A DNA stretch of 64,000 nucleotides from Asticcacaulis sp. AC466 (GCF_000495815.1 NZ_AWGE01000001.1:496001-560000); one strand, 5' to 3'. Shown: positions 35,054 to 44,674, counted from the stretch's first letter. Notes: a model not told the origin generated them from the sequence alone. Numbers and translations: made by a program.

Positions 35054-36522
35054 CGGACGGGACGGGCGCGACCGATTCCCCTAAGACTGTCGCTCCCAAA
35101 GCCGGTGGCGGGTTTCTGCTGCGCCTGTTCCGTCGCCTCACGCGCAAGAATTCCCTTGTCGGCCGACTCATTCGCCTAGCCAGTGTCTGGTTTATCTTTT
35201 CGCTGGTTATAACCGGCATTGCTCTGACCGCCTATTTCCATCAGGCGGCGTTGCAACGCTTCCAATTGAATGTGAAGCAGATCGCCGACAACCTCTACGC
35301 CGACACCGATATTGACCATAGCGGCAAGGTGGTGACGCCACCCTTTTTCGATACGCGCACCACTCGTGTCTATTCCGGCCTGTACTGGCAGGTGAGCGAA
35401 ATCGATGCCAAGGGCGCCATCAACGATGCCGCTCGGTCGCGTTCGCTGTGGAACGAACATATTCCCATTCCCGCGACGACGCTTGCCGATGCCAAGGCAC
35501 GCATCGGCGAAGGGGTCTTCTATGACAGCATCGGGCCGGAAGACGAACCGTTGCGTGTCGCGGCGGTCTATTCCAAGATCGACGGCCGCGCCTTCGTCTT
35601 CCTGGCTGCCGAAGATCGCGCCCCGATGGACAAGGATGTTCGGCGGTTTGCCCTGATCACCGCCGCAGCTTTGATTGTACTTGCCCTGGGGTCGTTGGTC
35701 GCCATATTCATTCAGGTTCGCGTGGGCCTGCGTCCACTGTTCGATCTGACCGACGAAATTGCCCACATTCAGGGCGGCACCCAGCAGCGACTGCTCAAGT
35801 CCTATCCGGCTGAAATAACGCCCGTGGCAACGCAACTCAACGCCTTCCTGGATTATTCTCAGGAAGTGGTGGAGCGTCAGCGCATGCATGTCGGCAATTT
35901 GGCCCATGCTCTGAAAACGCCCCTGGCCGTGTTGATGGCCTCAGCCGGCAACCAAGAGGGGGAGTTGCCCGAAATCATGCGCAAGCAGGCCGAAACCATG
36001 CGCGCCCAGGTCGATCATCACCTGCGCCGCGCGCGGGCGGCAGCGCGATCGCAGGCCCTGGGCGAGCGCACGCCGGTGGAACCTGTACTGGATGAGCTGG
36101 CGGTCATGTTGGAGCAGGTGTTTCAGGATAAGGGCGTCATTATCGACTGGCGCGCGCCGGACGATCTGGCTTTCCGGGGCGAAAGGCAGGACCTGCAGGA
36201 AATCGCGGGCAACCTGCTCGAAAATGCCTCGATCTGGTGCCGCAAAAAAGTGCGTATCACTGCGGACTTCAACCCGGCCGACCAGTCAATGAGTCTGGCT
36301 ATCGAAGATGACGGGCCTGGCCTGGACGAGGCGCGTTTCGACGAGGTTCTGAAGCGGGGCGCGCGACTGGATGAAAGTGTGCCGGGATCCGGCTTAGGGT
36401 TGTCGATTGTCGATGAACTGGTCCGCGCCTATGGCGGTACACTGACGTTCGGCAAGTCGCAAATTGGCGGTCTGAAGGTGTCGGCAAAGCTTCCCGCAAA
36501 CCTCGACGGCGCCGCCGTCTGA
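35050..36522 (+). CDS. Sensor histidine kinase (PhoQ/FeuQ-like)
   Basis: This is a 490-residue inner-membrane kinase. Two membrane segments (residues about 43-66 and 203-224) enclose a periplasmic sensor of roughly 135 residues. A HAMP-like linker follows, then the H-box with His286 in GNLAHALKTPLAVL. The ATPase domain has NLLENAS (N-box), EDDGPGLD and GSGLGLSIVDELV. The start is GTG 35050, overlapping the regulator stop. It would phosphorylate the preceding regulator in response to an envelope signal. Confidence 0.94.
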   Translation: MTDGTGATDSPKTVAPKAGGGFLLRLFRRLTRKNSLVGRLIRLASVWFIFSLVITGIALTAYFHQAALQRFQLNVKQIADNLYADTDIDHSGKVVTPPFFDTRTTRVYSGLYWQVSEIDAKGAINDAARSRSLWNEHIPIPATTLADAKARIGEGVFYDSIGPEDEPLRVAAVYSKIDGRAFVFLAAEDRAPMDKDVRRFALITAAALIVLALGSLVAIFIQVRVGLRPLFDLTDEIAHIQGGTQQRLLKSYPAEITPVATQLNAFLDYSQEVVERQRMHVGNLAHALKTPLAVLMASAGNQEGELPEIMRKQAETMRAQVDHHLRRARAAARSQALGERTPVEPVLDELAVMLEQVFQDKGVIIDWRAPDDLAFRGERQDLQEIAGNLLENASIWCRKKVRITADFNPADQSMSLAIEDDGPGLDEARFDEVLKRGARLDESVPGSGLGLSIVDELVRAYGGTLTFGKSQIGGLKVSAKLPANLDGAAV

Positions 36523-36621
36523 CCGGAGAGGGTGTTCGCATACCCGTCAGACAAAATTAACCAGATCATCCTTATGATCAACCCTCTCAAGTCGTTGTAG
36601 CTTAAGGTCTTCCAGACACTC

Positions 36622-37986
36622 ATGTCCCTGATCGCCGATAACCGTCTGACGATGCTCAGAGGTCTGGTAAAGACCTTGCCGCAGACGGCGTTGCGGTCGC
36701 TGGAAACAGCGCTTGGACTGACCAATGACCAGAAGATGGTCGAGGTGCGTGAACTGATCTCCAGCGAGATGGAATGCAGGCACGTCAAGGATGCTGTTTT
36801 CGCTCCCTATCTGCCGATGTTTCAGGATCGGGCGGACGGTTTGGAGGGCGTGCAGTTCGATCGGTGGATACTGGACAATCTTTGGTCGGCGCTGGAGTCG
36901 CGGGAACCCGAACTGCATGCTGAGGCCCGCTACGTCCTGCGCGGCCTTCGTACCGAAGACCCGACGCCCATCGTTTTTTTTCGCCTCGTAAATGCCGCCG
37001 CCGGTATCATCCGCGAAATGCCTGAACTGGCGCTTCGCCGAAACGCCACGAATGACGACCGCGAAGAGCTGGCTGAATTTGCCAAATATCTCGATTTGCA
37101 TCGCCTGTCGCGTCAGGTCCTGTCGCGTCTCTATGATTTCATGGGCCGCATCGATGCCGACAAGGCGGCGGCCCTGCGTGTCCTGTTTAAGGATGCAACG
37201 GAGATCGACGAAGAAGGGGGTTACAGGCTCCTCGAAATCATCTTCGCCAATCTGGAAGACGGCGCTCAGATTATCAAATTTGTGGCAACCGTATCCGATA
37301 GGCCGAACGACCGCTTTCTGGCCATGTCGGAGCTGGCGGATTTTGGCACACGGATTCTCGACCAAATCGAAGACAGCCTGGTGTCGCTTAAAGCTTTCAT
37401 GGGCGCCCGCAATACGGCCTGTAATCTGGATGAGGCGGGCGATCGTGTCGCGCTTTGCCTGGCTCAGCTTCAGTCCTTCGGCCACTACATAGAACTGGCG
37501 CGGGGTGGCCCGTGGGGCCAACGTGTCGCCGAAGCGCACAAGATCATTTCCGAACTGGTCGAAAGCCAGTTGAAGACGGCCGAACGCTCGGTCGAAGACG
37601 TGCTGCCATTCCGCTCAGAACGCATCTATGGTCGCATCAAGAGAGAGGTTCCGGATTTCACCAAGACCTTGCCGCAGGAGACGGTGGCGAAGGCGCGTCA
37701 GACGCTCATCTTCATGCGCAAGATCCGTAACATAGCCAATGCCGGGGGGTTCGCTGCCCTGCATTCCAAGGTGGCGCAGGCCATCGAGGTGCGTCTTGAT
37801 GCTTACTTCACCGAATTGTTGGCACTGGCCAATGGCGAGGACCCGTTCGATACCGAACAACTCTTCGGCCTTTTCGAACTGGTCTCCGATTTGATGCAGG
37901 CCCTGTGTGGTGAAGACAAGGGCGCCGTAGCGCGCCGACGCATGGCGTCATCCAACCTCTTCAATCCATCCCAATCCCCTGCGTGA
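36622..37986 (+). CDS. Conserved hypothetical helical protein, 454 aa
   Basis: A soluble, all-helical protein of 454 residues with no signal peptide, membrane segment or known motif that I recognise. The N-terminus reads MSLIADNRLTMLRGLVKTLP. The middle contains EEGGYRLLEIIFANLEDGAQIIKF, and the C-terminus is basic and low in structure (KGAVARRRMASSNLFNPSQSPA). It stands 100 bases after the histidine kinase and 90 bases before ccmI, without a strong ribosome site. A cell-envelope or cell-cycle scaffold role is possible but unsupported. Confidence 0.6.
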   Translation: MSLIADNRLTMLRGLVKTLPQTALRSLETALGLTNDQKMVEVRELISSEMECRHVKDAVFAPYLPMFQDRADGLEGVQFDRWILDNLWSALESREPELHAEARYVLRGLRTEDPTPIVFFRLVNAAAGIIREMPELALRRNATNDDREELAEFAKYLDLHRLSRQVLSRLYDFMGRIDADKAAALRVLFKDATEIDEEGGYRLLEIIFANLEDGAQIIKFVATVSDRPNDRFLAMSELADFGTRILDQIEDSLVSLKAFMGARNTACNLDEAGDRVALCLAQLQSFGHYIELARGGPWGQRVAEAHKIISELVESQLKTAERSVEDVLPFRSERIYGRIKREVPDFTKTLPQETVAKARQTLIFMRKIRNIANAGGFAALHSKVAQAIEVRLDAYFTELLALANGEDPFDTEQLFGLFELVSDLMQALCGEDKGAVARRRMASSNLFNPSQSPA

Positions 37987-38077
37987 CAGCCGTTGCGGTC
38001 GTGTTGGGCTAAGTCATAACGTCGCGGCCGCCAAAACGCCCCTTCACTTTGGCCCGAAATGGTCTATGTGAAACGCA

Positions 38078-39160
38078 ATGATCCTACTCGCCCTGACCTG
38101 CGTGCTAATCTGCGCCGTGCTGATCGCGCTGGCGGCGATATGGCAGCGCGTTCGCCGTGCACCGCCGCAATGGGCGCAGGAAAAGTCACTTTATGCCAGC
38201 TTCATGGCCGATGTTGACAGGCGCCTGGCGGCAGGAAACATCGACGCCGACCAGGCGCGCGAGGAACGCGCCGAAGCTGGTCGTGCCCTGCTGAAAGCCA
38301 GTGACCGGCCTGAGACCTCAGGCAATATGAAGCCACTGCATGGCTATATCGCTCTCGGCCTTGTGGCTGTGGCCAGCGCCTGGCTTTATCTGTTTGTCGG
38401 TCATCCTAAGCTGGCGGATCAGCCCTACAAGCAACGCCTCGCCGCCTGGACGCGTCTGGCGCAGAGCCAGCCCGACAGTTTGCCGCCCAAGGCCATGGCG
38501 GCCGTCCTGCGTCAGGGACAGCATGACCATGCCAAGGAGGTCGATTATTGGCTGTTCCTTGGCCGCATCGACATGCTGGCCGGTAATAATTACCAGGGAG
38601 CTCAGGACTATCAGAAGGCGCGGGAACTGGCGCCGCAAACCTTTACCGCCTGGTCGGAACTGGGCGAGGCCCTGACCTTTGTCGGCGGCGGTGTCAGCGG
38701 TCCCGATGCCAAGGCCGCGTTCCAGAACGCGCTTAAACTGAATGCTAAGGACCCGCGTGCTCACTATTATCTCGGCCAGCAGGCTATAAGCGACGGCGAT
38801 TACGAAACCGCACGAACCCATCTCACGGCCGCTCTGTCAGCCATGGCACCGAACGATGTCAGCCGTCGGCAGGTTCAGGACGCATTGAACAGCATCGCCC
38901 CGGCCGAAGCGGCGGCTCAGGCGATGAATACGCGGATTTTAGGTATGGTGGCCGGCCTGGAAGGCCAGCTTCAAGCCAATCCAGAAAATCCCGATGGCTG
39001 GGCGCGGTTGCTGCGGTCATACGATGTGCTGGGCGATCGGCAAAAACGTGCGGCGGCTCAGGCGGCCATGCAGAGTCACTACGCCAGACGCCCCGACGTA
39101 ATTGCCGATATTCTGACCCGGGCGCAGACGCGCGTCGGGTCGGAAGGGGAGGCGAAATAA
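38078..39160 (+). CDS. ccmI: Cytochrome c maturation protein CcmI
   Basis: CcmI (CycH) holds apocytochrome c and presents it to the CcmF/CcmH heme-lyase complex. This 360-residue protein has membrane segments near residues 2-22 and 92-111, separated by a cytosolic loop with YASFMADVDRRLAAGNIDADQAREER. A periplasmic TPR domain follows (YWLFLGRIDMLAGNNYQGAQDYQKARELAP; HYYLGQQAISDGDYETARTHL). The stop overlaps the ccmE start by one base (TAATG). It is the first gene of ccmI-ccmE-ccmF-ccmH. Confidence 0.93.
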   Translation: MILLALTCVLICAVLIALAAIWQRVRRAPPQWAQEKSLYASFMADVDRRLAAGNIDADQAREERAEAGRALLKASDRPETSGNMKPLHGYIALGLVAVASAWLYLFVGHPKLADQPYKQRLAAWTRLAQSQPDSLPPKAMAAVLRQGQHDHAKEVDYWLFLGRIDMLAGNNYQGAQDYQKARELAPQTFTAWSELGEALTFVGGGVSGPDAKAAFQNALKLNAKDPRAHYYLGQQAISDGDYETARTHLTAALSAMAPNDVSRRQVQDALNSIAPAEAAAQAMNTRILGMVAGLEGQLQANPENPDGWARLLRSYDVLGDRQKRAAAQAAMQSHYARRPDVIADILTRAQTRVGSEGEAK

Positions 39161-39654
39161 TGGGTTGGTTGCCAAAATCCGTCAAGGCGCGTCGCCGTCT
39201 CGTCATCTTCCTTATCGCCGCGCCAGTCCTTATCGCCGCCGTTGCGCTCAGCCTGTATGCGCTGAAGGGCACCGTCGTCTATTTTTACACCCCGGCCCAA
39301 TGGGTCGAGGCGCGGGTGCCGGTTGGCAAAACCGTGCGTTTGGGCGGCCTGGTCAAGCCCGGTAGCGTCGTTAAGACGCCAGATGGGGCGACGACCTTCG
39401 TTGTCCAGGATAAGCTGAAAGAGGTTTCGGTGGTGTATCGCGGCAATCTGCCTGACCTGTTCCGCGAAGGGCAGGGTGTGGTGTGCGAAGGCGAGGTGAC
39501 CGGCGTCACGACCCTGCGCGCCACTCAGGTCCTGGCCAAGCACGACGAAAAATACATTCCGAAGAACGTCCAGAAAGAACTGGAAAAACAGGGCGAATGG
39601 CGTCCGGACTCGGGCATGGACAAACCAAAGCCGGCGCAGAAACCTTTCGCATGA
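39160..39654 (+). CDS. ccmE: Cytochrome c maturation heme chaperone CcmE
   Basis: CcmE (CycJ) carries heme covalently to the lyase. This 164-residue protein has an N-terminal membrane anchor (residues about 12-32) and a periplasmic OB-fold (VRLGGLVKPGSVV, VVYRGNLPDLFREGQGVVCEG). The heme-binding His is in LAKHDEKYIPKNV near residue 128. The stop overlaps the ccmF start by four bases. Confidence 0.96.
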   Translation: MGWLPKSVKARRRLVIFLIAAPVLIAAVALSLYALKGTVVYFYTPAQWVEARVPVGKTVRLGGLVKPGSVVKTPDGATTFVVQDKLKEVSVVYRGNLPDLFREGQGVVCEGEVTGVTTLRATQVLAKHDEKYIPKNVQKELEKQGEWRPDSGMDKPKPAQKPFA

Positions 39655-41642
39655 CCCATATCGATGAAATCGGCAATTATTGTCTGGTTCTCGCCTTCTG
39701 CTTTTCGTTGGCGCAGGCCGGTTTTGTACTTGTTGGCCGCGGACGCGGGGGCATTGCCCGCTATGCCGAAGGCGCGTCTCTGGCTGCCGCCCTGGCCATT
39801 GCGCTTAGCTTCGCCATCCTGATTATCGCCTTTGTCCGTTCCGACTTTTCGGTGGTCAATGTCTATGAGCATTCCCACACAGACAAGCCTCTGCTGTACA
39901 AGATTTCCGGCGCATGGGGGTCTCATGAAGGCTCGATGCTGCTGTGGTGTACCATACTGCTGGTCTATGGCGCTGCCATTACCGTGAAGGGCCGCCATTT
40001 GCCGGAAAGCCTGAAGCTGAAAGCGCTGGGCGTGCAGGGGTTGCTGGGCGCCGCCTTTGTTGGTTTTACCTTGTTCAGTTCCAACCCCCTCGGACGGCTG
40101 GAAGACGCGCCACTGCAAGGGCAGTCGCTGAACCCGGCCTTGCAGGACCCGGCGCTGGCTTTCCATCCGCCGATGCTCTATCTCGGCTATGTCGGCATGT
40201 CGGTCGTCTTTTCGTTTGCCGTCGCGGCCCTGATCGAGGGGCGGTTAGACCGGGCGTGGGCGCGCTGGATAAGGCCATGGGTTCTGCTGGCTTGGAGTTG
40301 CCTGACCGTCGGGATTACGCTGGGCGCCTTCTGGGCCTATTATGAACTGGGCTGGGGCGGCTGGTGGGCCTGGGACCCTGTCGAAAACGCCTCATTCATG
40401 CCGTGGCTGGCGGCGACCGCCTTGCTGCATTCGGCCATCGTGATGGAAAAGCGCGACAGCCTGAAGGCGTGGACAGTGTTTCTTGGTCTGCTCGCCTTTA
40501 CCTTCTCGATGATGGGGGCATTTCTGGTCCGTTCGGGGCTTCTCACCTCGGTTCATGCCTTTGCCGTCGATCCGCAGCGCGGCATATTGCTGGCGGCCAT
40601 ATTACTTGTCACGGCCGGCAGCGGTTTCACGCTGTTCGCCCTGCGCGCGCCGACCCTGGCCCCTGGCGGTCTGTTCGCCCCGGTGTCGCGCGAAGCCACC
40701 CTCGTGCTCAACAACCTCCTGATATCGGCGGCCTTGTGTTCGGTGTTCCTGGGCACGCTCTATCCTATCCTGATGCAGGCCCTGTTCGACAAGACCATGT
40801 CGGTCGGTGCACCCTATTACCTGCTGGTCTTCGGGCCGATCATGATCGCAGCCCTGCTGATCGTACCGATTTCCGGCCTCATGTCATGGAAGCGCGGCGA
40901 CCTTAAGGGCGTATTGCAGCGGCTGGCCGTTGCGTTCGGTGTATCGGTTCTGGCGGCGGCAATCGGTCTCCTGTTCCACAAGGGGCCAACTGTCCTAAGC
41001 AGCGCGGAGTTCTTCGTGGGCCTGCTGGTCGGTTTCTGGCTGATCTTCGGCTCTTTCAAATTGCTGGCTGAACGGATCGAATTTACCTGGAAGGCGATGC
41101 CGAACTGGCGGCGTTTGGTCGGGTTGCCGCTGGCGACATGGGGCATGGTCTTGGCGCATGTTGGCTTGGGGGTCTTTGTGCTGGGCGCGGTGACGGAGAC
41201 GCATCAAAAGCTAAGCATCATGCAATCGGTTTCACCAGGCGATACGCTGCACCTTGGTCGTTATGATATGACGTTTGCAGGCTTGTATACACAACCGGGC
41301 GCCAACTATGACGCCCAGGGCGGTGTTTTCGATATCACGTCGAACGGCCGCAAAGTGTGCGAAGCGCGCCCGCAGCGCCGCTTCTATCCGGCATCTAACC
41401 AGGTCCAGAGCAAGGTGGCTCTGTGCTTCACGCCCCTGGATGATCTGTATGTCGTCATGGCCGAGCCGCAACTTCAGCCGGATGGCAAGGCGTCGTGGCA
41501 GGTCCGGTTCTTTTATAATCCGTGGGTGCGGCTGATCTTCTTCGGCCCGTTGCTGATGGCGTTGGGCGGTATTTTGAGCCTGGGTGATCGCCGCCTGCGC
41601 CTCGGGATCGCGCAAAAGGCGGACAAGGCGGTTAAGGGATGA
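39651..41642 (+). CDS. ccmF: Cytochrome c heme lyase subunit CcmF
   Basis: CcmF (CycK) is the large membrane subunit that joins heme to the CxxCH motif of apocytochromes. This 663-residue protein has about 15 membrane segments. It contains the tryptophan-rich WWD domain GWGGWWAWDPVENASFMPW near residue 240, and conserved His segments (GSHEGSMLLW, FHPPMLYLGY). ATG 39651 is chosen by its ATGA overlap with ccmE; the frame to 39483 is a shadow. Confidence 0.96.
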   Translation: MTHIDEIGNYCLVLAFCFSLAQAGFVLVGRGRGGIARYAEGASLAAALAIALSFAILIIAFVRSDFSVVNVYEHSHTDKPLLYKISGAWGSHEGSMLLWCTILLVYGAAITVKGRHLPESLKLKALGVQGLLGAAFVGFTLFSSNPLGRLEDAPLQGQSLNPALQDPALAFHPPMLYLGYVGMSVVFSFAVAALIEGRLDRAWARWIRPWVLLAWSCLTVGITLGAFWAYYELGWGGWWAWDPVENASFMPWLAATALLHSAIVMEKRDSLKAWTVFLGLLAFTFSMMGAFLVRSGLLTSVHAFAVDPQRGILLAAILLVTAGSGFTLFALRAPTLAPGGLFAPVSREATLVLNNLLISAALCSVFLGTLYPILMQALFDKTMSVGAPYYLLVFGPIMIAALLIVPISGLMSWKRGDLKGVLQRLAVAFGVSVLAAAIGLLFHKGPTVLSSAEFFVGLLVGFWLIFGSFKLLAERIEFTWKAMPNWRRLVGLPLATWGMVLAHVGLGVFVLGAVTETHQKLSIMQSVSPGDTLHLGRYDMTFAGLYTQPGANYDAQGGVFDITSNGRKVCEARPQRRFYPASNQVQSKVALCFTPLDDLYVVMAEPQLQPDGKASWQVRFFYNPWVRLIFFGPLLMALGGILSLGDRRLRLGIAQKADKAVKG

Positions 41643-42115
41643 CGCGGGCCGCGAACCGATATGGGCGCTTCGGCGCCACTTGCCTTTTGATCGCCGGGTT
41701 GTCGATGGGAGCGGCATTTGCGGCCCCTGTCGCCGAACCCGATCCCGCGCGTGAGGCCCGGGCCCATCGCCTGTTCACCGAAGTCCGCTGTGTTCAGTGC
41801 CAGAGCGAAAGTATTGCAGATTCTGATGCCGATATCGCGGGAGACATGCGCCGCGAAATCCGCGCCGACATTGCCGCCGGTAAAACGGATGCGCAGATTC
41901 GCCAGGAACTGTTCGATCACTATGGCGATTATGTTCTTTTTCGGCCAAGATTGTCTCTTGGTAATGTCGCTTTATGGCTAATTCCGCCACTAATTGTGCT
42001 GATTGGTGCCATTTTTCTCGTATTTTCGAATAAAAATCGTTCGAAATCAAAAGATTATGACTTAACTGACGAAGAAGAGAAGAAACTCAAAGCGTTGCTG
42101 AAAAAACGCGATTGA
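41639..42115 (+). CDS. ccmH: Cytochrome c maturation thiol protein CcmH
   Basis: CcmH (CycL) keeps apocytochrome cysteines reduced for heme attachment. This 158-residue protein has a signal peptide (residues 1-28), the redox motif RCVQCQS near residue 51, a helical domain, and a C-terminal membrane anchor (LWLIPPLIVLIGAIFLVFS). The last 60 codons are clearly richer in A and T than the rest of the operon. ATG 41639 overlaps the ccmF stop (ATGA). Confidence 0.95.
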   Translation: MTRAANRYGRFGATCLLIAGLSMGAAFAAPVAEPDPAREARAHRLFTEVRCVQCQSESIADSDADIAGDMRREIRADIAAGKTDAQIRQELFDHYGDYVLFRPRLSLGNVALWLIPPLIVLIGAIFLVFSNKNRSKSKDYDLTDEEEKKLKALLKKRD

Positions 42116-42244
42116 TGTCACGATTTTGCCTCACGGGTTTGTTTACAATGGGACGAAGACAATATTTGGCGTTTCTTGTTGTATTCGGCGGATGATACGC
42201 TCAAATATCTGATGAACACGCTTTCTGAATTTAAAGGTAAAATT

Positions 42245-43810
42245 ATGGGGAATTGGAATTTCAAGGCCTTGCTCAAGAACCGTTCCGCCATTGGTGGCGC
42301 AGTTGCAGGCCTGGTCCTGGGCGCGGGTGTCGCCGGCGCAGCCATCACCGGTTTCGGTGATCACCGAAACGGGTATGATGGCGCCTCTCTGATCAAGACG
42401 GCCGACTTGACTCCGGTCAAGCCTCCGGTTGGCGCGCCGATGTCGTTCGCCGATCTGATCCAGCGCGTATCGCCGGCTGTGGTTTCGATCGAAACCCGTG
42501 GCAAGATGAAGATCGATACAGGCATTCCGTCCTTGCCGGGATTCAGCTTCCCCGGTCAGGATGATGGTAAGCAGCGCGAGCAGGAAGTGCGCGGCGCGGG
42601 CTCCGGCTTCTTCGTGTCGGCAGACGGTTTCGTCGTCACAAACAATCACGTCATTGAAGGCGCCGATGAAATCATCGTCAAGCTGACCAATGACAAGGAA
42701 CTGCCGGCCAAGGTCGTTGGCCGTGACATCGGCACCGACCTCGCGGTCCTGAAGGTCGAAGGCAACGATTTCCCGTTCGTGCGTTGGGAGCTTGAAAAGC
42801 AGCCGCGCGTCGGTGACTGGGTTATCGCCGTCGGCAACCCGTTTAACTTCTCCAACACAGCCACGGCGGGTATTGTTTCGGCCTATGGCCGCGACTTGCG
42901 CGATTCTGCGGGCGGCCCGGATTACACCGACTACTTGCAGATCGATGCGGCCATCAACAGAGGTAATTCCGGTGGACCGACCTTCGACCTCTACGGCAAG
43001 GTGATCGGCGTCAATACCGCCATCGTCACGCCGTCCGGCGCCAATGCCGGGGTCGGGTTCGCGATCCCGTCCGATGTGGCGTACAAGATCACCACCCAAC
43101 TCATGAAGGGTCAGGCGATTGCGCGCGGCTATATCGGCATCCTGATCCAGCCCGTAACCAAGGAAAATGCCGAAGCGCTCGGGATTACCGATCTGACCGG
43201 CGCTTATGTCACCGAAACGACGCAAGGTGGACCCGCCGATAAGGCCGGACTCGATATCGGGGATATCGTCAAGTCGGTGAACGGCGCGTCCGTAAAAAGC
43301 CCGACTGAGCTCACCCGCCGTATTGCCGATGTCAAGGTCGGTGAAAAGGTCAAGCTGGGCGTGTTGCGCAACGGCAAGATCGTCGAAGTCACTGTGACCG
43401 CGGCACTACGTCCTTCGGAAGACGAACTCAACAAGAAGGGCCTCAACGGCTTGGGCGGTTCTGACGACAGCTCGTCCGGCAGTTCATCGAGCGGTACGCC
43501 GGTGATCGGTTTGTCGGTCAAGGCGATTACGCCCGACGTCCGCCGCGACTTCGGTATAGGCGCTGATGTCAAGGGTGTTGTGATCACCGATCTCGACGGC
43601 GATTCGGATGCGGCTCAAAAGGGCCTCAAGCCGGGTGATGTGATCGTGCGCGCCGATAACAAGCCGGTGACAACGCAAGGCGAATTTTCCGCGATCATTG
43701 ATGGCTTCAAGAAGGCGGGACGACCCAGCATTCTGCTTATGGTCAACCGTGATGGTCGCAACGTGGCCCTTCCATTGTCGCTTAAGGATACCGCCGGAGC
43801 CAAGAAGTAA
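42245..43810 (+). CDS. degP: HtrA/DegP-type periplasmic serine protease
   Basis: This Do-family protease and chaperone degrades or holds misfolded envelope proteins. At 521 residues it has an N-terminal membrane anchor or signal (IGGAVAGLVLGAGVAGAAI). The trypsin-like domain has His135 (TNNHVIEG), Asp165 (GTDLAVLK) and Ser242 (RGNSGGPTF). Two PDZ domains follow, separated by a Ser/Gly linker (GGSDDSSSGSSSSG). ATG 42245 has AAAGG 7 bases upstream; earlier starts at 42176 and 42212 lack this. A terminator follows. Confidence 0.94.
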   Translation: MGNWNFKALLKNRSAIGGAVAGLVLGAGVAGAAITGFGDHRNGYDGASLIKTADLTPVKPPVGAPMSFADLIQRVSPAVVSIETRGKMKIDTGIPSLPGFSFPGQDDGKQREQEVRGAGSGFFVSADGFVVTNNHVIEGADEIIVKLTNDKELPAKVVGRDIGTDLAVLKVEGNDFPFVRWELEKQPRVGDWVIAVGNPFNFSNTATAGIVSAYGRDLRDSAGGPDYTDYLQIDAAINRGNSGGPTFDLYGKVIGVNTAIVTPSGANAGVGFAIPSDVAYKITTQLMKGQAIARGYIGILIQPVTKENAEALGITDLTGAYVTETTQGGPADKAGLDIGDIVKSVNGASVKSPTELTRRIADVKVGEKVKLGVLRNGKIVEVTVTAALRPSEDELNKKGLNGLGGSDDSSSGSSSSGTPVIGLSVKAITPDVRRDFGIGADVKGVVITDLDGDSDAAQKGLKPGDVIVRADNKPVTTQGEFSAIIDGFKKAGRPSILLMVNRDGRNVALPLSLKDTAGAKK

Positions 43811-43832
43811 AATTCTGGACATACGACATAAG

Positions 43833-43858
43833 GCCCGCCAGAGATGGCGGGCTTTTTT
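43833..43858 (+). terminator. Intrinsic terminator after the HtrA gene
   Basis: A perfect 8-bp stem GCCCGCCA/TGGCGGGC (43833-43840 and 43845-43852) with a GAGA loop is followed by six T. Confidence 0.95.
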
Positions 43859-43988
43859 GTTTTTGATATCGTCCGGGTTCGGTTGCGACCTGCTGTTGCC
43901 GGCTCCTCTTTTGATTGCCAATTTTTAAGAGGAAAAGGATAGTCGCGCGTGATATGACCTATCCATTGGAACCCAGCGAGAGTCGAGA

Positions 43989-44660
43989 ATGAACGTCCTG
44001 ATCGTCGAAGATGATGCCGAAGCCGCCCTCAACATGCAGCGCGGTCTGAAGGACGCGGGTATCGAGGCCCGACTGGCCGGCGATGGCGAGCAAGGCCTTA
44101 GGGCGGTTAAGGATGAGATGCCGGACGTCATCATCCTGGATCGCATGATGCCCGTCATGGATGGGGTCAGCATGCTGACGCAACTGCGGTCGGAAGGCGC
44201 GGATGTGCCGGTGCTTTTCCTGTCGGCGCTGGGTGAATTGGAAGACCGCGTGTCGGGTTTGCGCGCGGGCGCCGACGACTATCTGGTCAAACCCTATGCC
44301 CTGTCAGAATTGGTGGCCCGTGTCGAAGCGCTCAGCCGCCGCAAGGAAAAGGATCAGGTCGAAACCATCCTGCGGGTCGGCGATCTGGAAATGAATCTGA
44401 TCTCGCGCGTCGTGAAGCGTCAAAGCAAGATCATCGACCTGCAACCGCGTGAGTTCCAGTTGCTCGAATTCCTCATGCGCCACGTTGGCCAAAGCGTTAC
44501 CCGCACCATGTTGCTGGAAAAGGTCTGGGCCTATCATTTCGATCCTCAGACCAATGTGATCGACGTGCATATTTCGCGCCTGCGCTCCAAGCTGGACAAG
44601 GATTTCGACCGCCCCATGCTGCACACCGTGCGTGGCGAGGGGTATCAGTTGAAGGCCTGA
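43989..44660 (+). CDS. OmpR family response regulator
   Basis: This is a 223-residue regulator. The receiver has EDD at residues 7-9, Asp51 in IILDRMMPVMDG, and Lys in YLVKPY. The winged-helix domain carries LQPREFQLLEFLMRHVGQSVTRTMLLEKVWAY, NVIDVHISRLRSKLD and RGEGYQL. It is paired with the histidine kinase 93 bases downstream. A C(TTCG)G hairpin overlaps its stop codon. Target and signal are unknown; proximity to the HtrA gene suggests envelope stress, which is inference. Confidence 0.94.
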   Translation: MNVLIVEDDAEAALNMQRGLKDAGIEARLAGDGEQGLRAVKDEMPDVIILDRMMPVMDGVSMLTQLRSEGADVPVLFLSALGELEDRVSGLRAGADDYLVKPYALSELVARVEALSRRKEKDQVETILRVGDLEMNLISRVVKRQSKIIDLQPREFQLLEFLMRHVGQSVTRTMLLEKVWAYHFDPQTNVIDVHISRLRSKLDKDFDRPMLHTVRGEGYQLKA

Positions 44661-44674
44661 CCTTCGGTCAGGCC
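44654..44674 (+). other. Stable C(TTCG)G tetraloop hairpin at the regulator stop codon
   Basis: GGCCTGACC (44654-44662) pairs perfectly with GGTCAGGCC (44666-44674), capped by a C(UUCG)G tetraloop in RNA. The regulator's TGA stop (44658-44660) lies in the left arm. No T-run follows, so it is not a standard terminator. Confidence 0.8.
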
